Below are positions 1-8,512 of a stretch of 64,000 bases of DNA, one piece after another (position 1 is the stretch's first letter; each line of letters starts with the position of its first letter). The stretch covers positions 1-64,000 of the forward strand of contig JAPLDQ010000034.1 of assembly GCA_026391675.1 (NCBI GenBank), in the 5' to 3' direction. The position numbers were made by a program, and so were the translations under genes. Source of the DNA: Bacteroidota bacterium. Lineage in GTDB: Bacteria; Bacteroidota; Bacteroidia; Bacteroidales; JACABE01. The notes beneath the pieces were generated by a model, which worked only from the letters and a program-made list of their open reading frames with translations, was not told the DNA's origin and did not search any database.

Positions 1-1501
1 GAGTCCCGATAATATGATGAACATTGGTATCAATTGACGCATGTAAGTTTGCTGAACCACCTAAACAAATTGTAGTATCAGGTCCTGCTCGGGCAAAATC
101 ACAGAACACGGTAACTAAAACCGAATCTTTTACGGTCTTTAGACAAGCATCTTTTACAGTTATATTATACTGTGTAGTGGCATTAAATGTAGGATTAACA
201 ATGGCTGTATTTCCCGCACCATTACTCCAGTTATATTGATAGGGTGTAATACCATGTTGAGCAACAACAGAAAGTGGTGTGGTATTATAACATAAGGTAG
301 TATCACCATAAGCCACTGCAGTCAGCGAATCGTAATTGAGGATATTAAATCTGAGGGTATCAGGATAACAGGAATTTATTTCCTGATAAACTATTACTAT
401 AGTTTCGGTAGGTTCAGGAATATGATCCCAGATTGGAGCAATAACCAACTGAACAGAATCAGAACCTGTTGGTATTATCAACATATTGGGTAACAATGGA
501 TAATCAACACCATTAGTAGCAGTACCACTTACAGATTTAATCTGAATATTTTTAGGATAAGGGGCAGGATAAGGTAATTTAAAAGTTAAAATAATATTAT
601 TGCAACCTTCTATTGCATCATGTGTAGAAGCTGTTGGCAATGAAAAGGTAGTATCAACAGCTATCAATGGGCTGCTAAAACTGTTGGCTTCGAAAAAAAC
701 ACCAGAATCCCAAACCGGATCCTGAACATCAGCAATTGCCATTTTTAAATGATATGAAGTACAGGGAATAACCAAAGCCCATGCTGTAAGGACAGTTGTA
801 AAGCCATCATATTGTATTGCAGTACCTCCGCAATTATTAACATAATAATTACAATTTGTACAAATACCGGTTGTTTGATTGGTAGGGCAACCGGGAAAAT
901 ATCCGTTATTTACATTATTTATACAAACAACAGTATTTGTTCCCGGTATTAATGCGATATTTTTATTTACATAATTAGGGCCGGTAGGATTCATTCCTGT
1001 AATAAAAAACCCGAATACATCATTTACTGATTGATTTACAAATTCGGGATACTCTTCAGAGGCAAATACATATCTGAATTTTATGGTATCAGAAAGAGGA
1101 ATAAAATCAAATTCCAATGTTGCACAATCATAAATTGTTCCGGTTGCTATTGCCTGCAATTGAGGATCAGCTATAGTTGTACATCCGGAAATAGCAGACA
1201 TTCCCTGTGCATTATTAGGTCCCTGTGCAACACTTACATGACCTGAACACATTATTAAACCATGAGTTAAACCTAAATTGGTTGGGCCTGATGTACTAAA
1301 GGTTCCAATTGCATTACAACTAATAGTGGATAAAGATCCATTAAATTTAACATTGGATACAGTTACACCAGTACCAACCAAATTGTTTTGCACTAAAAGC
1401 TGAGGAGTCATTCCTGATGCAGATAAAGTTGTTAACTGAGCCTGTATCTGAGCATTAAAAAGTATTAAACTACATATAAAAAGTATTTTTTTAAAGCTCA
1501 T
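1..1501 (-). CDS. Choice-of-anchor L domain surface protein (C-terminus cut by window edge)
   Basis: This is an open frame read on the minus strand from an ATG at 1501 to the left edge with no stop, so only about the first 500 residues are visible. The N-terminus is a signal peptide (hydrophobic run ending near IQAQL). The next about 220 residues match the choice-of-anchor L domain; the diagnostic stretch FRYVFASEEYPEFVN is present, followed by an NDVFGFFITG segment. Beyond about residue 270 come Calx-beta-like and PKD/SprB-like segments (for example YNWSNGAGNTA, TQYNITVKD). In Bacteroidota such proteins are usually very long, secreted by T9SS and end in a gliding-motility-type or type A sorting domain; that end lies outside this window, so the secretion route is inferred. 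It is divergent from the M20 peptidase. Confidence 0.85.
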   Translation of the reverse strand, partial: MSFKKILFICSLILFNAQIQAQLTTLSASGMTPQLLVQNNLVGTGVTVSNVKFNGSLSTISCNAIGTFSTSGPTNLGLTHGLIMCSGHVSVAQGPNNAQGMSAISGCTTIADPQLQAIATGTIYDCATLEFDFIPLSDTIKFRYVFASEEYPEFVNQSVNDVFGFFITGMNPTGPNYVNKNIALIPGTNTVVCINNVNNGYFPGCPTNQTTGICTNCNYYVNNCGGTAIQYDGFTTVLTAWALVIPCTSYHLKMAIADVQDPVWDSGVFFEANSFSSPLIAVDTTFSLPTASTHDAIEGCNNIILTFKLPYPAPYPKNIQIKSVSGTATNGVDYPLLPNMLIIPTGSDSVQLVIAPIWDHIPEPTETIVIVYQEINSCYPDTLRFNILNYDSLTAVAYGDTTLCYNTTPLSVVAQHGITPYQYNWSNGAGNTAIVNPTFNATTQYNITVKDACLKTVKDSVLVTVFCDFARAGPDTTICLGGSANLHASIDTNVHHIIGT

Positions 1502-1645
1502 ATCTTTTTTTTCCGATAAGACGAAAAATGTACTTTAAAGACAAGCCTCAATTTCAAAAGGTTGCCTGATATTTTAAGGAAAAGTAAAGTTTTTTAATTA
1601 ATTTTCATACTTTTACCATCACAAAATTATTAAATTATAAAAACG

Positions 1646-3016
1646 ATGAATCATATCAATCAATACATTAGTGAAAATAAAGAGCGGTTTCTGGAAGAAT
1701 TATTTGCATTAATCAGAATTCCATCTATCAGTTCCTTATCTGAAAATAAAGCTGATATGCTTAAAGCTGCAGAATACTGGAAATTAAGCTTACTGAATGC
1801 CGGAGCTGATAAAGCTGAAATAATAGCTACTGAAGGCAACCCTGTTGTATATGGTGAAAAAATTATTGATAAAAATCTGCCAACCGTATTGGTTTATGCA
1901 CATTACGATGTTATGCCAGTTGACCCTATTGAATTGTGGAATTCGCCACCATTTGATCCCCAGATAGTTGACGGAAAAATAGTTGCACGTGGCGCTGATG
2001 ATGATAAAGGACAATCTTTTATGCATGCCAAAGCATTTGAACTCATGGTTAAAACAAATACTTTGCCATGTAATGTAAAGTTTATGATAGAAGGTGAAGA
2101 AGAAATCGGATCTCCCAGTCTTCCTGCATTCTGCGAACAACATAAAGAAATGCTGAAAGCTGATATAATTCTTGTGTCGGATACAGGTATGATAGCACAG
2201 GATATTCCTTCAATTACCACAGGACTTAGAGGTTTAAGCTATATGGAAGTTGAAGTTACAGGTCCGAACAGGGATTTGCATTCCGGAATTTTTGGAGGTG
2301 CTGTTGCTAATCCTGCAAATATTCTGGCTAAAATGATAGCTTCATTACATGATGAAAACAATCATATCACTATCCCAGGGTTTTATGATGATGTGATGGA
2401 AATCAGCATGGAAGAAAGAAATGAAATGGCAAAGGCACCTTTTAATCTGGATAATTATAAAAAAGCGCTGGATATTAACAGCGAATGGGGAGAAAAAGGT
2501 TTTAGCACTACTGAAAGAACAGGAATAAGACCAACGCTGGATATCAATGGTATATGGAGTGGTTATACCGGTGAAGGTGCAAAAACAGTTCTTCCTTCAA
2601 AAGCAACTGCTAAAATTTCTATGCGTCTGGTTCCCAATCAGAACAATGAAAAAATAAGTGAGTTGTTTGAAAAACATTTTAAAGCTATTGCACCTGAATT
2701 TGTAAAAGTAAAAGTTACTGCTTTACATGGAGGACAAGCTTATGTTTCACCTATTACTATGCCGGCATATAAAGCAGCAGAAAAAGCTTATACTGAAACA
2801 TTCGGAAAAAAACCTGTACCTACCCGGAGTGGAGGAAGTATTCCTGTTATCGCTGATTTTGAAAAAATACTGGGAATTAAATCAATTTTGATGGGATTTG
2901 GATTAGAATCGGATGCAATCCATTCACCCAATGAGAATTATCCATTATTTAATTTCTATAAAGGCATAGAAACCATACCATATTTTTATAAATACTTTGT
3001 TGAACTTAATAAATAA
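1646..3016 (+). CDS. M20 family dipeptidase
   Basis: A 456-residue cytoplasmic zinc peptidase of the M20/M25/M40 family, closest in style to CNDP-like dipeptidases. No signal peptide is seen. The first metal-site motif is HYDVMP (H86, D88), the bridging aspartate lies in the ARGADDDKG segment (about D119), and the catalytic base with its metal ligand lies in EGEEEIGSP (E152/E153), followed by SDTG (D179). The bacterial-exopeptidase dimerisation domain follows, with the conserved GGSIP and HSPNE segments near the C-terminus. Full length for the family. It would hydrolyse dipeptides or short peptides; exact substrate unknown. It is divergent from the anchor-L gene and followed by an unrelated beta-barrel gene after about 70 bp. 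Confidence 0.92.
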   Translation: MNHINQYISENKERFLEELFALIRIPSISSLSENKADMLKAAEYWKLSLLNAGADKAEIIATEGNPVVYGEKIIDKNLPTVLVYAHYDVMPVDPIELWNSPPFDPQIVDGKIVARGADDDKGQSFMHAKAFELMVKTNTLPCNVKFMIEGEEEIGSPSLPAFCEQHKEMLKADIILVSDTGMIAQDIPSITTGLRGLSYMEVEVTGPNRDLHSGIFGGAVANPANILAKMIASLHDENNHITIPGFYDDVMEISMEERNEMAKAPFNLDNYKKALDINSEWGEKGFSTTERTGIRPTLDINGIWSGYTGEGAKTVLPSKATAKISMRLVPNQNNEKISELFEKHFKAIAPEFVKVKVTALHGGQAYVSPITMPAYKAAEKAYTETFGKKPVPTRSGGSIPVIADFEKILGIKSILMGFGLESDAIHSPNENYPLFNFYKGIETIPYFYKYFVELNK

Positions 3017-3085
3017 AGTTTATAATTTACAACTAATTTCAATTCAAATTGTTAATTAGTAAACATATTAAAATCTGATTTACAC

Positions 3086-3586
3086 ATGAAAAAAGTATTT
3101 TTAATTTTTGGATTTTTATTTTTAACATCCGGAATTTTTGCACAAGGGAACGTTAATAAAGGTCAAACTCAAATTAATGCCGGCATTGGCTTCTCAAATT
3201 GGGGGTTACCTATTTATGTAGGGTTTGACTATGGAGTTCATCCTGATATTTCATTAGGGGCTGAATTATCTTATCGCTCATTTAGCGAAGATTTTTATTC
3301 AATAAAATACTCCCATACCGTAATTGGTATTCTTGGAAATGCTAATTATCACTTCAACAGAATTTTAAATATTCCATCATCCTGGGATTTTTATGCCGGT
3401 TTAAATATTGGGTTTGTAAGTTATAGCAGTTCAAGTGGATATGGAGGATCCGGTAGTTCAGGCTTGGGTATAGGAGCTCAAATTGGCGGAAGATATTATT
3501 TTTCTAAAAAATTCGGTTTAAATATTGAATTTGGTGGCGGGAATAGATTTTCTCAAGGGAAATATGGAATAACTTATAAATTATAA
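3086..3586 (+). CDS. Small outer-membrane beta-barrel protein
   Basis: A 166-residue protein with a clear signal peptide (MKKVFLIFGFLFLTSGIFAQ, cleavage after FAQ). The mature part is made of alternating hydrophobic/polar strands rich in Gly, Tyr and Ser (for example VGFDYGVHPDISLGAELSY, GLGIGAQIGGRYYFS), the pattern of an OmpA/OprF-like or porin-like eight-stranded barrel. A Ser/Gly-rich loop lies near residues 112-130. No catalytic motif is visible. Probably an outer-membrane protein of unknown role. It converges on rsmI. Confidence 0.75.
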   Translation: MKKVFLIFGFLFLTSGIFAQGNVNKGQTQINAGIGFSNWGLPIYVGFDYGVHPDISLGAELSYRSFSEDFYSIKYSHTVIGILGNANYHFNRILNIPSSWDFYAGLNIGFVSYSSSSGYGGSGSSGLGIGAQIGGRYYFSKKFGLNIEFGGGNRFSQGKYGITYKL

Positions 3587-3614
3587 GGTTTTAAGATTTA
3601 TTTTTATTTATAAT

Positions 3615-3645
3615 GAAGGGAAATGGTTTAAGACCGTTTCCCTTC
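3615..3645 (-). terminator. Hairpin at the convergent 3' ends of the barrel gene and rsmI
   Basis: The arms GAAGGGAAA and TTTCCCTTC pair perfectly, with three further pairs (one G-T) towards a 7-base loop. The stem overlaps the last codons of rsmI and is followed on the minus strand by an AT-rich tail, so it may terminate either gene. The U-tract is imperfect. Confidence 0.5.
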
Positions 3646-4302
3646 AACTATTATTACAATCTCTCCTTTTATAACTTTTTCTTTAAAATAATTGTAAACC
3701 TCTGTTAATGTTCCTCTTTGATTTTCCTCGTATATTTTTGTCAGCTCGCGCGAAACACTAACCAAACGTTCGCCTCCAAATATTTCAATAAATTGTTCGA
3801 GGGTTTTAAGTAATCGATGAGGTGATTCATAAAAAACTATGCTGGTTTCAATTTCTGATAAAGTTTTCAGTCTGGTTTGACGCCCTTTTTTTACCGGAAG
3901 AAAGCCTTCAAATAAAAATTTATCGCAGGGCAAACCGGAATTTACCAAAGCAGGAACAAATGCTGTTGCTCCGGGTAAACATTCAACATCAATCTGATGT
4001 TTAAGGCATTCCCGGACAATTAAAAATCCGGGATCAGAAATGCCTGGAGTACCTGCATCTGTAACTAAAGCCATTATTTCACCGGACTGTAAACGATTGA
4101 CAATGCTTCCCAATGATTTATGTTCATTAAACTGATGAAAAGCAATCATACGGGTTTGTATATTATAATGTTTAAGTAAAATAGTTGTTTTTCTAGTATC
4201 TTCTGCCAGAATAAAATTTACTTCGTTGAGTACTTTTAATGCACGTAACGTAATATCTTCCAGATTACCTATGGGTGTTGGTACTAAATATAATTTTGAC
4301 AT
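3628..4302 (-). CDS. rsmI: 16S rRNA (cytidine(1402)-2'-O)-methyltransferase RsmI
   Basis: A 224-residue SAM-dependent tetrapyrrole-methylase-fold enzyme that 2'-O-methylates C1402 in the decoding centre of 16S rRNA. Diagnostic motifs are PTPIGNLEDIT (residues 8-18), AEDTRKT (34-40) and TDAGTPGISDPG (81-92), followed by the LPGATAFVPAL segment. It is slightly shorter than the E. coli protein because the C-terminal extension is missing, which is usual in Bacteroidota. The gene stands alone between two plus-strand genes. Confidence 0.95.
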   Translation of the reverse strand: MSKLYLVPTPIGNLEDITLRALKVLNEVNFILAEDTRKTTILLKHYNIQTRMIAFHQFNEHKSLGSIVNRLQSGEIMALVTDAGTPGISDPGFLIVRECLKHQIDVECLPGATAFVPALVNSGLPCDKFLFEGFLPVKKGRQTRLKTLSEIETSIVFYESPHRLLKTLEQFIEIFGGERLVSVSRELTKIYEENQRGTLTEVYNYFKEKVIKGEIVIIVEGKRS

Positions 4303-4393
4303 ATAATGCTTATTTTTAAATCCTTTTTATTTGAGCATAAAATTACTGAAATAAAAATTATGAAAGCAATGTATATTTTGTAAAAAAATTGTT

Positions 4394-4401
4394 TAATTTT
4401 G
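4394..4401 (+). promoter_or_regulatory. Candidate -7 box (TAATTTTG)
   Basis: It matches the Bacteroidota TAnnTTTG -7 consensus 32 bp before the lipoprotein start. No well-spaced -33 TTTG is seen, so this is weak. Confidence 0.3.
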
Positions 4402-4432
4402 ATTTTCAATAGAACATAAATTTCTACACAGA

Positions 4433-4819
4433 ATGGAAAAGTTTAAAACTTTATTATTTATCGCTTTTGTAGCACTAACGATATTTGCCTGCAGTAAGAC
4501 AGAAGATCCTATTAATAATGATAATAATATAATTATTCCTAATTTCTTTTCGCCTGACAGAGAAGGATACCTTCATGAATGGAAAGTTCAGGATACATTG
4601 AATTTAATTGACAATAGTGCTTTTTCTGCAAAAGTTTATGATACAGGGCATAGAATAGTTTTTATTAAATTTGACAAAAACATAGCCTGGTTGGGTAAAA
4701 GAAATGATACAGCAAATTGTGATACGGGATATTATTATTATATTGTACAATATAAATCTTGGACCGGAATAAGCAAATTCAGAACAGGTACTGTTTTTCT
4801 TTCAAGAAAAAACCCATAA
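4433..4819 (+). CDS. Small lipoprotein of unknown function
   Basis: A 128-residue protein with a type II signal peptide: a basic start, a hydrophobic segment and the lipobox IFAC with the acylated cysteine at C20, followed by SKTED. The mature part contains aromatic, beta-rich sequence (YYYYIVQYKSW) and no recognised domain. Likely anchored in the outer or inner membrane. It ends 6 bp from the convergent SDR gene. I do not recognise the family. Confidence 0.7.
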   Translation: MEKFKTLLFIAFVALTIFACSKTEDPINNDNNIIIPNFFSPDREGYLHEWKVQDTLNLIDNSAFSAKVYDTGHRIVFIKFDKNIAWLGKRNDTANCDTGYYYYIVQYKSWTGISKFRTGTVFLSRKNP

Positions 4820-4825
4820 TAAACA

Positions 4826-5848
4826 TTACTCATTCAGCGTTTTATAATCCCTTACATACAACTCACAAGTATCTTTAATACTTTTATCAATTGAAATAAA
4901 TTCAAAAGATAAGACCTGTTTCAGTTTCTCAGCTGAATAAAAATATTTATTCTGAGACGTATTTACCGTTTCTTTAGTAATTAACGGTTGGGTATTAAAC
5001 AGCAAACTCTTCAGTTTTTCATATCTCCAGGCTAAGTTCAACAACAAAATTCCGGCATTATTTTGAGGTGGTTTTTTATTAAATGCCAGCATTATTTTGG
5101 TAAAAATATCCTTATAACTTAAATTTTCTGTTGAAACAATATATCGCTGGTTTACAATATTGCTGTTCATTAATTTATACATTACCCTGGCAACATCTTT
5201 TACATCAACGTATCCATTCACACCTTCGGTATAAAAACTGTTCCCTTTCCACATGGTTTGAAAAATCTTTGAACTGCCTTGCTCCCATTCTCCGGGACCT
5301 AAAATTACAGAAGGATTTACGATTACTGCATTCAAACCTTCTTCAATACCACGCCATATTTCTCTTTCTGCTGCATTTTTACTCTTTGAATAGTTTGAAT
5401 TCTTTTCTGAATTTTTCCATGCTGTTTCTTCGGTAATTAATGCTCCGCTTTCTGATCTGCCAATTGCTGCAATAGAACTGACATAACAGAGTTTTTCAAT
5501 TTTATGTTTTAAAGCCAGATTTACAATATTGGCTGTTCCTTCAACATTTGTTCTGAACATCAGGTCTTTATAACTTGGATCAAAGGAAACAACTGCTGCA
5601 CAATGATAAACTTTAGTGATATTCTGCATGGCATTATCTAAAGATACATAGTCGTTAACATCAGCGCATATCCATTCAACTCTTGATAAATATTGCTTAT
5701 AATCAGGCGTATAATAAGAGAATATCTTTTCAATAAGTTTCAAATTACTGCTTTCCCGTTTTATAGCTCTTACATTTTCATTATTATTAAGCAATTCAAA
5801 TAGTAAATGTGCACCCAAAAAACCTGTACCACCGGTAACCAATATCAT
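4826..5848 (-). CDS. NAD-dependent epimerase/dehydratase (extended SDR)
   Basis: A 340-residue Rossmann-fold protein of the extended short-chain dehydrogenase class. The cofactor motif TGGTGFLG is at residues 5-12. The YxxxK catalytic pair is Y153/K157 (YSKSK), with the upstream serine in YVSSIAAIG (about residues 122-130). Substrate is not predictable; relatives act on nucleotide sugars, dihydroflavonol-like compounds or sterols. It lies 8 bp downstream of feoAB on the same strand, so the two may be co-transcribed, but no functional link to iron is evident. Confidence 0.85.
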   Translation of the reverse strand: MILVTGGTGFLGAHLLFELLNNNENVRAIKRESSNLKLIEKIFSYYTPDYKQYLSRVEWICADVNDYVSLDNAMQNITKVYHCAAVVSFDPSYKDLMFRTNVEGTANIVNLALKHKIEKLCYVSSIAAIGRSESGALITEETAWKNSEKNSNYSKSKNAAEREIWRGIEEGLNAVIVNPSVILGPGEWEQGSSKIFQTMWKGNSFYTEGVNGYVDVKDVARVMYKLMNSNIVNQRYIVSTENLSYKDIFTKIMLAFNKKPPQNNAGILLLNLAWRYEKLKSLLFNTQPLITKETVNTSQNKYFYSAEKLKQVLSFEFISIDKSIKDTCELYVRDYKTLNE

Positions 5849-5856
5849 AGCATTAA

Positions 5857-8376
5857 TTATTTTAAGAAAATACTACCAATCTGAAAAACCAAAAAAGAAA
5901 TAAACCAAGCTAAAACTGTTGTATAAAAAGCCAAAAATAAAGCCCATTTAATCCCTCCGGCTTCTTTTTTTACGGCAGCAAACACTGCTACACAAGGAAA
6001 ATAAATCAATACAAACAGTAAAAATGAAAATCCCACCAAAGGTGAAAATACATTTTTATCTTTATTTTTGCCCGTTTTATATGTTTCGTTTTTAAGTTTA
6101 CTTATCAATGCTGTAGAATGTTCATCTGCTTTATCATCTGCCTGATATATAACGCCCATGGTACTTACTACAATTTCTTTTGCAGCTACTCCGGCTAATA
6201 AGCTAACACTCATTTTCCAGTCAAAACCCAAAGGACGCATTACCGGTTCCACAAAATGACCTATTTTCCCAATAAAAGAATTTTCCTGACGGTATGACTC
6301 CTCTTCAAGTACCAGCTTATTAATTTCAAGATCTTTTTGTTTATTTAAATCAGCTGTGTCTTTGGATAAGGATGTAGCAACTGAAGCAGCATAGGTTTGC
6401 TCTAGCTTTTTTATTTTTAAACTATACATTTCTTCCTTATCGGTTTTACGCGGGAAATAACCTAAAGCCCAGATAATAATAGAAGCAAATAAAATAACAC
6501 CACCCATTTTTTTTAGATATTGACCACTTTTATGCCATACATGTTTATAAGTGGCCCTTAAGGTTGGTATCCTGTAGGGTGGAAGTTCCATAACAAAAGG
6601 AACATCTTTTGATTTAAAAACAAATTTGCTGAAAATAATGGCAACAAGAATGGCGAGTAAGATTCCGATCATATAAATCGAAAATAATACAGTTCCTGCG
6701 TATTCTGCAAATATTGCGCTGGTAATAAGGATATATACCGGTAAGCGTGCGCTGCATGACATAAACGGATTAATAAGTATCGTTAAAATACGATCGCTTT
6801 TATTTTCTAGTGTCCGTGTTGACATTATGGCAGGAACATTACATCCGAATCCCATAATTAATGGAATAAATGACTTGCCATGCAGTCCGATTTTATGCAT
6901 CAGTTTATCCATAATAAAAGCTGCTCGTGCCATATAACCGGTATCTTCCATTACCGATATAAACAAGAATAAAATCAGGATATTGGGTAAAAAAACAATT
7001 ACTCCTCCTACTCCATGTACCATGCCATTAATCAGTAAATCCTTTAACATGCCATCAGGCATCCATTTCTGAAAAGAACTTCCTGTTAATTTAACCAGAT
7101 CTTCAATCCACCTTACAGGATACTCACCCAATTTAAACGTAGATTGAAACATAACCCATAAAAAGAAAAGAAATATCGGGTAACCCCATATTCTATGTGT
7201 CAGAACATCATCTATCTTTTTTGTTGTGGTGGGAACATCAGTAATAGTAGTTTTGAAATGAAATGTTTCTTTAAGTGCACCAGCAATAAATCCGTAACGG
7301 GCATCAGCCACCAATGTCTCAGAATCTTCGCTGTATAAGTTTTCCAGACGGGTGGTTTCTTTTTTAAGTACATCAGCCATAGCAAAATAATTATCCCAGT
7401 TTACTATAACATTGTTTGCCCATTCATCCTTTTCCAATAATTTTATCGCTAAAAAGCGGGATGAAATTTTATCGGTTAAGGATTTATTCTTTTTAATTTC
7501 TTCCTGAATATTTTTAATTGAATCCTCTACATTTGCACCATAATTAATATGTATGTGCCTGACTGTAGGTTCTTTATCTTCATAAACTTCAATAACTTTA
7601 TTGAACAATTCTTTTACACCTTTACCTTTAGATCCAACAGTAGGTATCATTGGAATACCAATCATTTTACCTAAATGTATATAATCAAATTCATTACCCG
7701 TTTCCTCAAGTTCATCAAACATATTCAATGCAATAACTACCTTGATATCCATATCTATCAACTGAGTAGAAAGGAATAAATTACGTTCAAGATTTGATGC
7801 ATCAATTACATTAATTACAACATCAGGTCTTTCGTCGAAAATAAACTTTCTAACATAAAGTTCTTCAGGTGTATAGGCAGAAATAGAATAGGTCCCCGGC
7901 AAATCTGTCAGGTTAAAATGGTAATCATTAAATTTAAAATCTGCTGATTTTGCATCGATTGTAACACCACTATAGTTACCAACATGTTCTTTGGAATTGG
8001 ATGCAAAATTAAAAAGTGAGGTTTTCCCGGAATTAGGATTACCAACCAGCGCTATATCAATAGTGTTCCCTTTTTCTTTTGCTGATGTTTTTAAAATATC
8101 ATCATTGGTAACACCTTCATAATGATGTAAGGAATGAAATGATGCGGTATCAGATTCAGTTATCATTTCAATGAGCGATGCTTCGCTACGCCTGAGGGAT
8201 ATAGCATAGCCCATTATCTTATATTCTACAGGATCTTTTAATGGTGCAGATTTTACAACTTCAACTTTTCTGCCTTTTACAAATCCCATCTCGGTGATTC
8301 TGTTTCGGAATGCACCTCTTCCCTTCACTTTAGTGATAATGCCAGATTCTCCTTGTTTTAAATCATTTAAAGTCAT
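5857..8376 (-). CDS. feoB: FeoA-FeoB fused ferrous iron transporter
   Basis: An 839-residue inner-membrane Fe(II) importer. Residues 1-72 are a FeoA (SH3-like) domain fused in front of FeoB. The G-protein domain follows: G1 GNPNSGKT (112-119), G3 DLPG (158-161), G4 NMFD (218-221). Next come a helical GDI-like segment and the membrane part with two Gate domains, including the conserved PFMSCSARLPVY segment that contains the pore cysteine. Between membrane helices of the second half is a charged, coiled-coil-like soluble insert of about 60 residues (KKLEQTYAAS region). FeoA-FeoB fusions are common in Bacteroidota. Transcription probably starts at the promoter described upstream. Confidence 0.95.
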   Translation of the reverse strand: MTLNDLKQGESGIITKVKGRGAFRNRITEMGFVKGRKVEVVKSAPLKDPVEYKIMGYAISLRRSEASLIEMITESDTASFHSLHHYEGVTNDDILKTSAKEKGNTIDIALVGNPNSGKTSLFNFASNSKEHVGNYSGVTIDAKSADFKFNDYHFNLTDLPGTYSISAYTPEELYVRKFIFDERPDVVINVIDASNLERNLFLSTQLIDMDIKVVIALNMFDELEETGNEFDYIHLGKMIGIPMIPTVGSKGKGVKELFNKVIEVYEDKEPTVRHIHINYGANVEDSIKNIQEEIKKNKSLTDKISSRFLAIKLLEKDEWANNVIVNWDNYFAMADVLKKETTRLENLYSEDSETLVADARYGFIAGALKETFHFKTTITDVPTTTKKIDDVLTHRIWGYPIFLFFLWVMFQSTFKLGEYPVRWIEDLVKLTGSSFQKWMPDGMLKDLLINGMVHGVGGVIVFLPNILILFLFISVMEDTGYMARAAFIMDKLMHKIGLHGKSFIPLIMGFGCNVPAIMSTRTLENKSDRILTILINPFMSCSARLPVYILITSAIFAEYAGTVLFSIYMIGILLAILVAIIFSKFVFKSKDVPFVMELPPYRIPTLRATYKHVWHKSGQYLKKMGGVILFASIIIWALGYFPRKTDKEEMYSLKIKKLEQTYAASVATSLSKDTADLNKQKDLEINKLVLEEESYRQENSFIGKIGHFVEPVMRPLGFDWKMSVSLLAGVAAKEIVVSTMGVIYQADDKADEHSTALISKLKNETYKTGKNKDKNVFSPLVGFSFLLFVLIYFPCVAVFAAVKKEAGGIKWALFLAFYTTVLAWFISFLVFQIGSIFLK

Positions 8377-8448
8377 GACAGATTTTTAAAACAAAATACT
8401 AAGTGCAGATGAAATAAGTGAACATCATAAACCACCGGATTATTTGTG

Positions 8449-8480
8449 CAAATATAATGACTATTACACAATTATGCAAA
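8449..8480 (-). promoter_or_regulatory. Bacteroidota-type promoter of feoAB
   Basis: On the minus strand TTTG (8480-8477) is followed after 20 bp by TATATTTG (8456-8449), an exact match to the -33/-7 arrangement of Bacteroidota housekeeping promoters. It predicts a leader of about 65 nt before the feoAB ATG. It is the best-spaced promoter in the window. Confidence 0.65.
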
Positions 8481-8512
8481 TAATTTAGAACTATTTTAAA
8501 TTAAAAATGCAA

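Noticed and set aside
1-1500. Short plus-strand frames over the left 1.5 kb
   Set aside because: They are shadows of the long minus-strand frame of the anchor-L protein, which has a signal peptide and clear domain motifs.
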